Below, piece after piece: positions 1 to 8,216 of a DNA stretch of 64,000 bases; position 1 is the stretch's first letter, and each line of letters opens with the position of its first letter. This stretch comes from Mucilaginibacter_A sp041088075. Its GTDB lineage: Bacteria > Bacteroidota > Bacteroidia > Sphingobacteriales > Sphingobacteriaceae. The notes under the pieces were generated by a model. That model ran no database searches. It was not told the origin of the DNA and saw only the letters and a program-made list of their open reading frames with translations. Location: assembly GCF_041088075.1 (NCBI RefSeq), contig NZ_JBGCVY010000012.1, positions 1 through 64,000 on the forward strand, given 5' to 3'. The position numbers were made by a program, and so were the translations under genes.

Positions 1-107
1 TCCTGGTTTAATTCCCCTCTTTCTACTTCGCCGATAACCTGTATTTTAAAGGCCATGCTGTAATCCCGTTGTGTGCGCTTAATGGCTGGTTTTTCCTGCT
101 TTTTCAT
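1..107 (-). mobile_element. IS3-family transposase OrfA, 5' part (runs off the window)
   Basis: Reading the minus strand from an ATG at 107 gives MKKQEKPAIKRTQRDYSMAF followed by KIQVIGEVERGELNQ, open to the window edge. This is the N-terminus of the small helix-turn-helix OrfA of IS3-type elements, in which RTQRDYxxxFK and a V..VE.GE stretch are typical. OrfA binds the element ends; the catalytic OrfB would lie outside the window. About 35 codons are present. An end-like sequence sits directly upstream at 123-151, so this is probably a whole IS whose remainder is outside the window, but that cannot be checked here. Confidence 0.75.
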
Positions 108-122
108 CTTTAAGTTGATTTA

Positions 123-151
123 GGGTCAACTTATTTCAGGATGGGACACCA
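123..151. repeat. Putative terminal inverted repeat of the IS3-type element
   Basis: Between the transposase start and the next terminator, the minus strand reads TGGTGTCCCATCCTGAAATA and then AGTTGACCC. The TGTCCCATCCTGAAATAAGTTGAC pattern, placed 16 bp before the OrfA ATG, resembles the left end of IS3-type elements. The other end and the target duplication are outside the window, so the exact tip (149-151) is inferred. Confidence 0.5.
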
Positions 152-153
152 TA

Positions 154-191
154 AACAAAAGAAGCTGGTTTTTTAACCGGCTTCTTTTGTT
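154..191. terminator. Strong bidirectional hairpin terminator next to the IS end
   Basis: A 17-bp stem with one mismatch (arms 154-170 and 175-191, around AAAAGAAGC and GCTTCTTTT) closes on a four-base TTTT loop. It has A-rich and T-rich outer ends, as in an intrinsic terminator. It begins three bases after the putative IS end, so the IS probably landed beside an existing terminator. The arms share AAAAGAAGC with the dispersed motif A but lack the flanking TA and AT, so it is not counted as a copy. Confidence 0.7.
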
Positions 192-447
192 TTACACGGT
201 TTTGAGAAAACCAATTTCCAAACAAAAACCCTTTTTTAACCTCTTTTTTTGATACGTAAAACTACGCAATCATCATCGTGCTGCCACGCAATCTTTTGGT
301 TGGGTTAAAACCGATGCTTCTTTTACCACCTCATTTTTAGGCATTTATCAATTTTTGCACCAATAATTTTTGCTTTGCAATTAAGCCTTCAATATAAATT
401 ATCAAAGCTTTTGTTTTAAATTTATCCTAAACAAAAACCAAAAAACC
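192..447. other. Gene-free AT-rich leader with one solo motif A copy
   Basis: No ORF with coding character was seen between the terminator and the gene starting at 448. A plus-orientation motif A (GATGCTTCTTTTACC) lies at 313-327, followed by ACCTCATTTTTAGG. That is the left half of the hairpin repeat without a facing partner. The last 60 bases are very AT-rich and probably hold the promoter of the next gene; no clear TAnnTTTG box could be assigned. Confidence 0.5.
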
Positions 448-870
448 ATGGAAACAGAAAAATCAGTAAATGAAGAAAACGATTTCAGGAGAGGAAAACT
501 TGAACATGTTGGAGGGCCAATTTCTTTAGAAAAAGTAAGGCTTTGGACAAGCAATTACCGAAAGATCAACGACAAAACAATTACCACGTCCCACTTTTTT
601 GGCAGGGAAGTAATTGTGAAATTACTAAAGCAAAGAGGCTGTGTCGGTATCCGAATGCACTATGCGCTGGACGACAAAGGCCACAGGCAATTGATTTTAT
701 CCGGTGTGGACGAACATGGAAAAGACCAATTGCCCAACCATACAAACAATAGCTTAAAGGAAGATGGACAGCCTCATACAATTATGGCCGAGGCAAGTGC
801 CAACGGAACTGGCGAATTCAGTTTTTATGACCAGTCATGGCCTTGTCCCGGCACACAAGGCTGTTCTTGA
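448..870 (+). CDS. Conserved hypothetical protein, 140 aa
   Basis: Function not recognised. The protein is soluble, with no signal peptide or membrane segment. The N-terminal 25 residues are charged. A central block (about residues 30-85) carries TSHFFGREVIVKLL, GCVGIRMHYALDD and ILSGVDEHGKD. The tail ends in a Cys-containing WPCPGTQGC. I recall similar small proteins being common in Bacteroidota without an assigned role. The ATG at 448 is preceded by an A-rich tract (AAAACC), which suits Bacteroidota initiation. The gene stands alone, 42 bp before a membrane protein on the same strand, so co-transcription with the two-component genes is possible but unproven. Confidence 0.65.
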   Translation: METEKSVNEENDFRRGKLEHVGGPISLEKVRLWTSNYRKINDKTITTSHFFGREVIVKLLKQRGCVGIRMHYALDDKGHRQLILSGVDEHGKDQLPNHTNNSLKEDGQPHTIMAEASANGTGEFSFYDQSWPCPGTQGCS

Positions 871-912
871 TTTATTGCATAGTTAAACAGGCAAACAACG
901 GGTTTTATAAAA

Positions 913-1563
913 ATGCCAATATTAAGTTATTTAAGTTTTACATCAGGTTTACTTCCCCTGATAGCGGCAATCATAAATTTTAAAAACCTAAACCAGGTTT
1001 TAAAACTGATTGCCGCTTTCCTTGCAATTACTTTTATAATTGATTCTATGGAATGGGTTTATTTTCTCATGCATATTTCCATAAAAAATAATTTTCCATT
1101 TGTAAAAAATAATTATCCAATCTTGTATTTATCCATTATATCAAGTTTTATATTTTACACTTGGATATATTTTAATTCGTTCTACAACATTTATCTAAAA
1201 AGATTTACGCTCTACGCCGGAATCTTAAGCTTACTGATGTGCTTATTTTTCATCGTTAAAAACAGTATTTGGAATTACCCAACCTGGGGAAACACGGCGT
1301 TAAGTTTCTTTATGATTACTATTTGCCTGTTGTATTTCCATCAGTTATTTAACCGGCAAGAATTTTTACACATCGAAGAGCAGCCTTTTTTCTGGTTCAA
1401 TTCTGGGGTCCTTATCTACGCATCTTTCAACATATTTCTTTACATGCTTTTTACGAAGTTTAAATTTCCCGGCGATTTATACGTCATCCATTTAGTTACC
1501 AACATCATTGCTAACCTGTTTTTTACCATCGGATTATTTTGCCAACCACGGAAAGTAGCTTAA
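913..1563 (+). CDS. Integral membrane protein, 216 aa, upstream of a histidine kinase
   Basis: About seven hydrophobic segments span nearly the whole length (roughly residues 5-22, 30-53, 70-90, 97-115, 125-142, 160-180 and 188-210), with short polar loops. No enzyme or transporter motif was recognised. Its last 25 bases overlap the start of the histidine kinase in another frame. That tight coupling suggests the two are translated together, and that this protein may be a membrane partner or sensor input for the kinase. This role is inferred from context only. Confidence 0.7.
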   Translation: MPILSYLSFTSGLLPLIAAIINFKNLNQVLKLIAAFLAITFIIDSMEWVYFLMHISIKNNFPFVKNNYPILYLSIISSFIFYTWIYFNSFYNIYLKRFTLYAGILSLLMCLFFIVKNSIWNYPTWGNTALSFFMITICLLYFHQLFNRQEFLHIEEQPFFWFNSGVLIYASFNIFLYMLFTKFKFPGDLYVIHLVTNIIANLFFTIGLFCQPRKVA

Positions 1564-2327
1564 CAACCATATTAATTATTGGCACGCTCGTCGTAGTTTT
1601 GTTGATTGTTTTTTTGTTCCTCTTCGTGATTATTTACCAACGCAGAATGATTGCGAACCAGGAAGAAAAGCGGAATTTACAGATCGAAAAACAGAACGAT
1701 TTGCTGCGCACCATTTTGGAAACGCAGGAAAGCGAGCGCAAAAGGCTGGCCGAAGACTTGCACGACAGCGTTGGCCAGGTGCTTTCGGCCATCAAACTCA
1801 ATTTGCACCGGTTAAATAAAACGTGTGCGGCCGATGAACAAGCCGTTCCGCTGTTAAGCAGTACCCGAAACCTGGTTGACGAGTGCATCCAGGAAATCCG
1901 CAGCATCATCCAAAACGTGCGGCCGCCGCTGCTGACCGATTTTGGTTTGGTTGAAGCTTTGGCCGACTTTTGCAAAAAGATACAGCAAAACACGGGCATC
2001 GAAGTTGGTTTTAAGCACGAAACTTTACAAAACCGCTTTTCGCCCGAAGTTGAAGTTACGCTTTACCGAATCGTGCAGGAACTTTTCGGCAATTCTATCA
2101 AACATGCACATGCTTCTTTTATCGGCATAAATTTGGTGTCGGGCCACGAAATGTTGGTTTTGACTTATCAGGACAATGGCTCAGGTTTTGATCTGGCTGC
2201 TTATAAAAATGGTTCGGGCCTGAAAAACATGCAAAGCCGGACGGATTTTATCAAAGGGCAGATCGAAATCAAATCAAAACCGGGCGAAGGCATGTCGGCA
2301 GAAATAAAAATTAATTTAGTTACTTGA
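1539..2327 (+). CDS. NarX/DesK-type sensor histidine kinase (HisKA_3 + HATPase_c)
   Basis: 262 residues. One N-terminal membrane segment (about 9-33) is followed by a short coiled linker, a HisKA_3 dimerisation domain with ESERKRLAEDLHDSVGQ (phospho-acceptor His75), and a HATPase_c domain with FGNSIKHA (N box), DNGSGFD and GSGLKNMQSR (G boxes). There is no extracellular sensor domain, so it probably senses through the membrane or through the preceding membrane protein. The start used is TTG (MPTTESS), which keeps the membrane segment; the next ATG (1647) would remove it. The cognate regulator begins 43 bp downstream. The signal sensed is unknown. Confidence 0.88.
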   Translation: MPTTESSLTTILIIGTLVVVLLIVFLFLFVIIYQRRMIANQEEKRNLQIEKQNDLLRTILETQESERKRLAEDLHDSVGQVLSAIKLNLHRLNKTCAADEQAVPLLSSTRNLVDECIQEIRSIIQNVRPPLLTDFGLVEALADFCKKIQQNTGIEVGFKHETLQNRFSPEVEVTLYRIVQELFGNSIKHAHASFIGINLVSGHEMLVLTYQDNGSGFDLAAYKNGSGLKNMQSRTDFIKGQIEIKSKPGEGMSAEIKINLVT

Positions 2328-2354
2328 TTCTCAAGCGATAATATTAATTTTAGC

Positions 2355-2369
2355 GATAAAAAAAGCATC
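2355..2369 (-). repeat. Degenerate motif A copy abutting a start codon
   Basis: GATAAAAAAAGCATC differs from minus-strand motif A (GATAAAAGAAGCATC) at one base. It ends exactly at the base before the ATG of the NarL-type regulator, inside the 42-bp gap after the kinase. Confidence 0.5.
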
Positions 2370-3023
2370 ATGCCAGTCATAAACTTAGCTATCGCCGATG
2401 ACCATAAAATTTTCAGGGAAGGTTTAAAAGCCACGCTGGAAGATTGTGCCGATCTGAACATTTTGTTTGAAGCCGGAAACGGGATTGAACTGGTTAAACA
2501 ATTGGCCTTTAAAAACCCCGACGTGGTTTTGATGGACATCAAAATGCCGGAAATGGACGGGATGCAGGCTACGACCCACATTCAGCAAAATTTTAGCCAT
2601 GTGAAAGTGCTGGCCTTGTCCATGTTCAACGAAGACAAATACATTCTGGACATGATGAAGGCCGGTGCCTGCGGCTATTTATTAAAAAACGCCGAGCCGC
2701 AGGAAATTATTGATGCTGTTTTTACCGTGCATAAAAAAGGCTATTATTTCAACGAGCACCTTTCTATTTCGCTGGTCAAGCAGTTTATGGAAAAAAGCAC
2801 GCTGCGCGGAAAAGGCAAAGAAGAAACCGAACTGAACGAACGCGAAATCGAAGTTTTAAAGCTGATTTGCCAGGAAAAACAAAACACCGAAATTGCCGAT
2901 AAACTGTTTTTAAGCGTTCGCACTGTGGAAGGTTACCGCACCAAATTGTTTGAAAAAACAGGCTCAAAAAATATTGTGGGTCTGGTGATTTATGCGATTA
3001 AAAAAGGGATTATGGAGGTGTGA
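2370..3023 (+). CDS. NarL/LuxR-family response regulator
   Basis: 217 residues. The N-terminal receiver domain has an acidic pair in IADDH (Asp10, Asp11), phospho-acceptor Asp56 in VVLMDIKMPEMDG, a conserved Ser/Thr in LALSM and Lys in YLLKNA. A C-terminal LuxR-type helix-turn-helix (about 154-212) reads LNEREIEVLKLICQ then RTVEGYRTKLFEKTG. It is expected to be phosphorylated by the kinase just upstream and to act as a DNA-binding transcription factor. Its targets cannot be read from the window. The gene converges on glgB, with a terminator between them. Confidence 0.9.
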   Translation: MPVINLAIADDHKIFREGLKATLEDCADLNILFEAGNGIELVKQLAFKNPDVVLMDIKMPEMDGMQATTHIQQNFSHVKVLALSMFNEDKYILDMMKAGACGYLLKNAEPQEIIDAVFTVHKKGYYFNEHLSISLVKQFMEKSTLRGKGKEETELNEREIEVLKLICQEKQNTEIADKLFLSVRTVEGYRTKLFEKTGSKNIVGLVIYAIKKGIMEV

Positions 3024-3074
3024 TACTTTTGTTTGATACCTTTCAACCTTTTACCTTTCCACCTTTTTTTACCC

Positions 3075-3150
3075 GATAAAAGAAGCATCAGCAAAAAGCC
3101 GGCTTGCTGAACCGGCTTTTGTAAATTTAAGTGGATACTGTTTTTATCAC
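3075..3150. terminator. Bidirectional terminator bracketed by motif A and motif B
   Basis: The hairpin AAAAGCCGG (3094-3102) / CCGGCTTTT (3112-3120) with a 9-base loop lies between the convergent response regulator and glgB, and should stop both. It is flanked by a minus-strand motif A (3075-3089, GATAAAAGAAGCATC) and a plus-strand motif B (3134-3148, GATACTGTTTTTATC). The B copy runs into the glgB stop codon (TGA, 3147-3149). Confidence 0.75.
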
Positions 3151-5246
3151 ACCTTTTTCAATACCGAAACGCTTAACGGCGGCAAAGTTAATTGCACAGA
3201 TTGGTTTCGATAATTCCAGGCAATTTCCTCTGATTCTAAAGGTTCCGGATTGAGGATCCCGCTTCCCCAATAATGCAAATCATCAGAATTAAATATTTCT
3301 TTCCAGGTTCCGGCGGTAGGCACGCCGATACGAAAACCAGTACGGACAACCGGCGTTAAGTTTAAAGCCACCACCAAATCATCTTTTGGGTCGGTCCCTT
3401 TTCGGAGGTAAAGCAAAACGGAATCCGTAGCGTTGCCGTCGTCAATCCATTCAAAACCTTTTCCTGTAAATGCCTCCTCATACAAAGCCGGTTCGGTTTT
3501 GTACAGTTGGTTCAACGCTTTCACCAAATTCTGCATGCCTTTGTGCGGCCGGTATTGCAGCAAATGCCAATCCAACGATTTGCCAAAAGCCCATTCTTCC
3601 GATTGCGCAAACTCATCGCCCATAAACAGTAATTTGGTTCCCGGATGCGTAAACATATAGCTGTACAAAGCGCGCAAATTGGCATATTTTTGCCATTCGT
3701 CGCCCGGCATTTTGTTGATCATGGAATGTTTGCCGTACACAACTTCATCGTGCGAAAGCGGCAGCATAAAGTTTTCGGTAAAAGCATACAGCAAGCTGAA
3801 AGTGATTTGCTGGTGATGGTATTTCCGGTTGATCGGGTCTTCCTGAAAATACTTGATCGTATCGTGCATCCAGCCCATCATCCACTTCATGCCAAAACCC
3901 AAACCGCCCAAATAAGTTGGTTTGCTTACGCCGGGAAACGAAGTGGATTCTTCGGCAATGGTTTGCACATCGGCATAATTGCCATAAACCGCTTCGTTAA
4001 ATTCGCGCAAAAACTGAATGGCTTCCAGGTTTTCGTTGCCGCCGTAAATGTTTGGTTCCCACTCTCCTGCCTCCCGCGAATAATCCAAATACAGCATCGA
4101 AGCAACGGCATCAACCCGCAAACCGTCAACGTGGTAACGGTCCAGCCAAAACAAAGCGTTGCTGATCAAAAAAGCCTTGACTTCGTTGCGGCCGTAATTA
4201 AAAATGTAGGATTTCCAGTCGGGATGAAAGCCTTTGCGCATATCTTCATGCTCGTACAAACTGGTGCCATCAAAGCGGAAAAGGCCGTGTGCATCGCCAG
4301 GAAAATGCGAAGGCACCCAATCCATAATCACCCCAATCCCGGCTTCGTGAAATTGATCAATTAAAAACATTAAATCCTGCGGGGAACCGTAACGCGTGCT
4401 GGCCGCAAAATAACCGGTAATTTGATAGCCCCAGCTTGGATAATAGGGATGTTCGGCCAGCGGCATAAACTCCACGTGCGTGAAACCCATGTCTTTTACG
4501 TATTTCACCATCACGTCGGCCATTTCGCGGTAGCCGAGAAACTTTTCAGGGTTTTCGGGACTACGTGCCCAGGAACCAAAATGTACCTCATAAACGGAGT
4601 ACGGGCTGGTTAAGGCATTATGTTGATGGCGCGTTTTCATCCAGTCGGCATCTTTCCATTCAAAATAAGTATGCGTTACGATGGAAGCGGTGCGAGGCGG
4701 TTCTTCCCAGCGCAGCGCAAAAGGATCGCCTTTTTCCAATTCTTCACCGTAAAAAGAACGGATGGCATATTTATAAACTGCGCCATCGCCAACATGCGGA
4801 ACAAAGCCTTCCCAAATCCCGGAACCGTCCCAGCGCACAAAAAGCTGGTGGCTGTTCCGGTTCCAACCATTAAAATCGCCGGTTACAGAAACCGTTTCTG
4901 CATTTGGCGCCCAAACGGCAAAATAAGTCCCGGTTACGCCTTTGTATTCTAATGTATGCGAACCAAACAGTTCGTACAAACGGTAATGCTTGCCGCCTTT
5001 AAACAAACCAATATCAAAATCGGTAAAACGGCTGTAAACTTCAACCGGGCTTAAGCTGATGGTTTGAGTGTTTTCTGTTTCGGCAACGCCCGTTTCGGGG
5101 GAAACAGTTGCTGGTTTCTTATTTTTTTTGGTGCCTGCCGATGCTTCTTTTACCGCACCTTTTTTGGTGGCCGGTACTTTTTTTTCTTTGGGCAAAGTAT
5201 CTTTGTTTACTGCTTCACCTGTTGCGGAAACTCCTTTTTTGGCCAT
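3147..5246 (-). CDS. glgB: 1,4-alpha-glucan branching enzyme
   Basis: 699 residues. GlgB makes alpha-1,6 branches in glycogen by transferring glucan segments. An N-terminal CBM48-like module (about 85-185, with YFAVWAPNAETVSVTGDFNGW) is followed by the GH13 barrel: DWVPSHFPGDAHGL, DGLRVDAVASML (nucleophile Asp379), AEEST (acid/base Glu432) and PLSHDEVVYGKHS. The first 65 residues are an unusual Lys/Ala/Thr-rich tail absent from standard GlgB, and motif A (5140-5154) encodes its VKEAS. The stop codon lies in a motif B copy. No other glycogen gene is nearby, so the gene is probably expressed alone. Confidence 0.95.
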   Translation of the reverse strand: MAKKGVSATGEAVNKDTLPKEKKVPATKKGAVKEASAGTKKNKKPATVSPETGVAETENTQTISLSPVEVYSRFTDFDIGLFKGGKHYRLYELFGSHTLEYKGVTGTYFAVWAPNAETVSVTGDFNGWNRNSHQLFVRWDGSGIWEGFVPHVGDGAVYKYAIRSFYGEELEKGDPFALRWEEPPRTASIVTHTYFEWKDADWMKTRHQHNALTSPYSVYEVHFGSWARSPENPEKFLGYREMADVMVKYVKDMGFTHVEFMPLAEHPYYPSWGYQITGYFAASTRYGSPQDLMFLIDQFHEAGIGVIMDWVPSHFPGDAHGLFRFDGTSLYEHEDMRKGFHPDWKSYIFNYGRNEVKAFLISNALFWLDRYHVDGLRVDAVASMLYLDYSREAGEWEPNIYGGNENLEAIQFLREFNEAVYGNYADVQTIAEESTSFPGVSKPTYLGGLGFGMKWMMGWMHDTIKYFQEDPINRKYHHQQITFSLLYAFTENFMLPLSHDEVVYGKHSMINKMPGDEWQKYANLRALYSYMFTHPGTKLLFMGDEFAQSEEWAFGKSLDWHLLQYRPHKGMQNLVKALNQLYKTEPALYEEAFTGKGFEWIDDGNATDSVLLYLRKGTDPKDDLVVALNLTPVVRTGFRIGVPTAGTWKEIFNSDDLHYWGSGILNPEPLESEEIAWNYRNQSVQLTLPPLSVSVLKKV

Positions 5247-5561
5247 AGTATTTTTGTTTTAATATCGGGATAAAGCTATCAATCTGACTGCAAAACTACT
5301 GCTTTAAATTGCTTACAATCGGATGATATTTTTAACAGGTTAATAACAATAAAGTTGCAAACGAGAATTAGAATAATATCTACTTTCGCCCGTAATAATA
5401 CACAAAACTGTAATTGCTAATTTATGCCGCTAAAAGAAGCATCCGGGCAATATGCTATTGCAAACTGTTATTTTACATTAATAACAAGGCAACTGCCTCC
5501 TTTTTACGTAGAAAGAACATCAATCTAAGCAGTTCATTAAAAAAAATCTGAGTTACTACCT
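5247..5561. other. Divergent intergenic region between glgB and the first efflux operon
   Basis: This 315-bp AT-rich gap must hold promoters for glgB (minus) and the RND operon (plus). A solo minus-strand motif A (GCTAAAAGAAGCATC) lies at 5429-5443. No ORF or RNA gene was recognised. Confidence 0.5.
5291..5319 (-). promoter_or_regulatory. Candidate Bacteroidota sigma-A promoter for glgB
   Basis: The minus strand upstream of glgB has TAGTTTTG (5291-5298), matching the Bacteroidota -7 consensus TAnnTTTG. An ATTG (5316-5319) lies 17 bp further upstream, where a TTTG-like -33 element could lie. The match is by eye and the -33 box is weak. Confidence 0.3.
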
Positions 5562-6833
5562 ATGTTCAAACTAAAATTTGCTGTTAGTTTAATTGCCGCT
5601 ATGGCACTATCTGCAGCACTTTATGCCCAAAACCAAACTGATACCCTGACCCTGAAATTTCAAGACGCCGAAAAAAGGTTTCTGGTAAACAACTTCAGCC
5701 TGATTGCGCAACGGTACAATGTGGATGCCAGCAAAGCGCTGATCCAGCAGGCCCGGCTTTGGGACAACCCTGCTTTAAGCACCGATCAAAACTTGTATTC
5801 CCGTGGACTGGGGTTTTTTAACCATTCCAACGGCAACGGACAGCTATTTGCACAAATCAGCCAGGTATTTTTAACGGCCGGCAAAAGGGGCAAACAAATA
5901 AAAGTGGCGCAAGACGATGCCAGCATCCAGCAAGCCCAGTTTAACGATTTGCTGCGCAACCTGCGTTATAATATGCAGGTTGATTTTGCCCAATTGCACA
6001 ACCTGATCGAACAAAACCGGATTTTTCAGTACGAGATCGCTTCTTCCAACAATTTGGTTAAAGCCATCAGTACACAATATAGTGTTGGCAATTCCTCTTT
6101 GCGGGATGTGGTTCGCCTTCAGGCTGTTGCTTTTGGTTTGGAAAATGATTTGGTGGAGAATGTGCGCCAGATCAACGAACTGGAAAACGACTTAAAAACC
6201 TTGCTGGTGGTTAAGGAAACCACGTTTATCGTACCGGACATCGGCACGCCAACCACCAACCCTGTTCCGCTAAATATCAATGCTTTGATTGATACGGCCA
6301 GGGCAAACCGCGGCGATTACCAGGCCAGCAAATATGCTTTGGCGCAGGCCGGCCATAATTTGTCGTACCAAAAAGCACTTGCCGTGCCTGATGTTTCTAT
6401 CGGTGTGGATTATGACCGCGCCAGTAACTACGTGCCCAACTATTATGGTTTGGCCATCAGCCTGCCGCTGCCGTTTTTCAACCGGAACCAGGGCAATATC
6501 AAATCGGCAAAATTTAACATCCAAAACCAGGAAAACGTGCTTAAAAACAGTGACCTGCAAGTACGGAACGATGTGGTAACGGCTGTAGAACAATATAATT
6601 TGAGCCTGCAATTGTTCTCAAAAAACAATTTGGAGTTTTATAACACTTACGATAAGTTGTTTGGAAATGTGGTTCAGGCTTACCGTTCGAGACAAATGGG
6701 TTTGGTTGAGTTTGTTGATTTTTTTGAATCGTACAAAGACACCAAACTAAAAGTGATCCAGCAGGAATACAACCTGCAAAAAGCCATTGCCGACCTTAAC
6801 TTTAATGTTGGCTCTACCGTAATCAACCCTTAA
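5562..6833 (+). CDS. czcC: Outer-membrane efflux protein, TolC/CzcC family (system 1)
   Basis: 423 residues with signal peptide MFKLKFAVSLIAAMALSAALYAQ. The rest is the repeated coiled-coil and beta-strand pattern of outer-membrane efflux channels. FQDAEKRFLVNNFSLIAQRYN near the N-terminus and SLPLPFFNRNQGNIKSAK late in the sequence are typical of the CzcC/CusC type. It should form the outer-membrane exit of the tripartite pump with the adaptor 24 bp downstream and the RND pump after it. A paralogue lies at 14233. The substrate is most likely divalent metal, inferred from the pump. Confidence 0.88.
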   Translation: MFKLKFAVSLIAAMALSAALYAQNQTDTLTLKFQDAEKRFLVNNFSLIAQRYNVDASKALIQQARLWDNPALSTDQNLYSRGLGFFNHSNGNGQLFAQISQVFLTAGKRGKQIKVAQDDASIQQAQFNDLLRNLRYNMQVDFAQLHNLIEQNRIFQYEIASSNNLVKAISTQYSVGNSSLRDVVRLQAVAFGLENDLVENVRQINELENDLKTLLVVKETTFIVPDIGTPTTNPVPLNINALIDTARANRGDYQASKYALAQAGHNLSYQKALAVPDVSIGVDYDRASNYVPNYYGLAISLPLPFFNRNQGNIKSAKFNIQNQENVLKNSDLQVRNDVVTAVEQYNLSLQLFSKNNLEFYNTYDKLFGNVVQAYRSRQMGLVEFVDFFESYKDTKLKVIQQEYNLQKAIADLNFNVGSTVINP

Positions 6834-6857
6834 AAAATAACCCCATTCTATAAAAAA

Positions 6858-7952
6858 ATGAAAAGAGAATTAATAGCCGGTTTCTCCGTATTGGTGTTTT
6901 TGACTTCCTGCGAACATAAAAAAGAAGAAGTGGCGCAAAAAAAAGCGGTTTGCATCACCGATTCTTTGGCCAAGATCATCAGTATTGATACGGTTAAAAC
7001 AACCAATATGCAGGACGAGCTGACACTGTCCGGAGAGGTTTCTTTTGATGAAAACCGCGTGGTCAAAGTTTATCCTTTTTCCAGCGGCCAAGTTACGGAC
7101 GTCAGGGTTTCTTTGGGCGATAAAGTAAGCAAAGGCCAGGTTTTGGCCGTGATGCGAAGTGCTGACGTGGCAGGCAGTTACACCGATCTCTCAGCTACAA
7201 ACGCCGATCTTTCTATTGCCAAACGCCAACTGGCACAAACAGAATATTTGTACAAAAACGGCATTTCCAGCGAGCGCGATTATACCGAAGCCAAAGAAAA
7301 CTACAACAAAGCGCAGGCCGCCAATACAAAAATCCAGGAGCAGCTTTCTATCAATGGCCATGGCAACACCAGCGCCAGCGGCCAATACGTAATCAAAGCA
7401 TCAGAAAGCGGGTACATTGTAGAAAAAGCCGTTACGCCCGGCAGTTTTATCCGGCAGGACAATGCGGCAAGCATGTTCACCATTTCGGATATGAAAGATG
7501 TTTGGATTTGGGCCAACGTTTTTGAGAGCGATATTTCTAAAGTAAAACAAGGTTATGCCGCCAAAGTATCAACGTTGGCTTACCCGGGCAAAGTTTTTCC
7601 AGGCAAGGTAAACGAGGTAAGCTCGGTGCTGGACCCGGACAACAAAGTGATGAAAGTTAAGATCACGCTGCCCAACCCAAACATGCTGCTGAAACCGGAA
7701 ATGTTTACCTCGGTTGTCATCACCAACAGCGAGCAAACGCAATCGGTAACTGTACCGGCTTCTTCCATTATTTTTAATGACAGCAAAAATTTTGTGGTGG
7801 TTTACAAAAGCAAGTGCGAATTAGAGGTGCGTGAAGTTAATGTGATAAAAACAGTAGATAATGTAAGCTACCTGTCGTCAGGATTAAAGGCCGGCGAAAT
7901 GCTGGTTTCTAAAAACCAATTGTTGTTGTACGATGCGCTGACCGAAGAATAA
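6858..7952 (+). CDS. czcB: RND efflux periplasmic adaptor lipoprotein, CzcB/CusB-like (system 1)
   Basis: 364 residues. The lipobox FLTSC gives a lipidated Cys18. The HlyD-type order is visible: a barrel-sandwich half (about 60-100, VKVYPFSSGQVTDVRVSLGDKVSKGQ), an alpha hairpin (about 105-155), the second lipoyl half (ASESGYIVEKAVTPGSFIRQ) and a beta-barrel (WIWANVFESDISKVKQG). It bridges the inner-membrane pump and the outer-membrane channel. No C-terminal metal-chaperone domain or His-rich stretch was seen. It lies 24 bp after the channel gene, and the pump gene follows after a 264-bp gap containing a motif A hairpin. Confidence 0.88.
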   Translation: MKRELIAGFSVLVFLTSCEHKKEEVAQKKAVCITDSLAKIISIDTVKTTNMQDELTLSGEVSFDENRVVKVYPFSSGQVTDVRVSLGDKVSKGQVLAVMRSADVAGSYTDLSATNADLSIAKRQLAQTEYLYKNGISSERDYTEAKENYNKAQAANTKIQEQLSINGHGNTSASGQYVIKASESGYIVEKAVTPGSFIRQDNAASMFTISDMKDVWIWANVFESDISKVKQGYAAKVSTLAYPGKVFPGKVNEVSSVLDPDNKVMKVKITLPNPNMLLKPEMFTSVVITNSEQTQSVTVPASSIIFNDSKNFVVVYKSKCELEVREVNVIKTVDNVSYLSSGLKAGEMLVSKNQLLLYDALTEE

Positions 7953-7994
7953 ACGTTTTAGCAAGGGTTTGTTTAAATTTTTGCCAAAAATCAA

Positions 7995-8114
7995 CATGCT
8001 TCTTTTATGCCTATAAAATTGGTTTTTGTTGATAATACAGATAGAAAAACATTGGCTTTTCAAAATTTTAGGTGCTAAAAGAAGCATCAAAATTTAGGTG
8101 ATAAAAGAAGCATC
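7995..8114. repeat. Motif A hairpin element between adaptor and pump genes
   Basis: A plus copy (7995-8009) followed by ATAAAATTGG faces two minus copies (8074-8088 and 8100-8114), each preceded by AAATTTTAGG-like sequence, so the arms can pair. A half-site of the outer CTGTTTAAA-type repeat precedes it (GTTTAAATTTTT near 7970) and a related ACAAAATTTAA follows near 8130. It interrupts an otherwise operon-like gene order, so it may attenuate or separate pump transcription. Confidence 0.7.
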
Positions 8115-8216
8115 GCAAACAAACAGGACAAAATTTAACCAGTTCCAAGTAATTGCAAGACAAGTTGCAATGAAACCATTTTCAAAAAAGAGAACGATTT
8201 TAACTCATAACCAACA

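Noticed and set aside
154..191. Terminator arms as a motif A pair
   Set aside because: They share AAAAGAAGC but have CA in place of TA before it and TGG or CGG in place of ATC after it, so the full word is absent.
3645..4364. 239-codon plus-strand ORF opposite glgB
   Set aside because: Antisense shadow of a strongly conserved enzyme; no recognisable domain and no start context.
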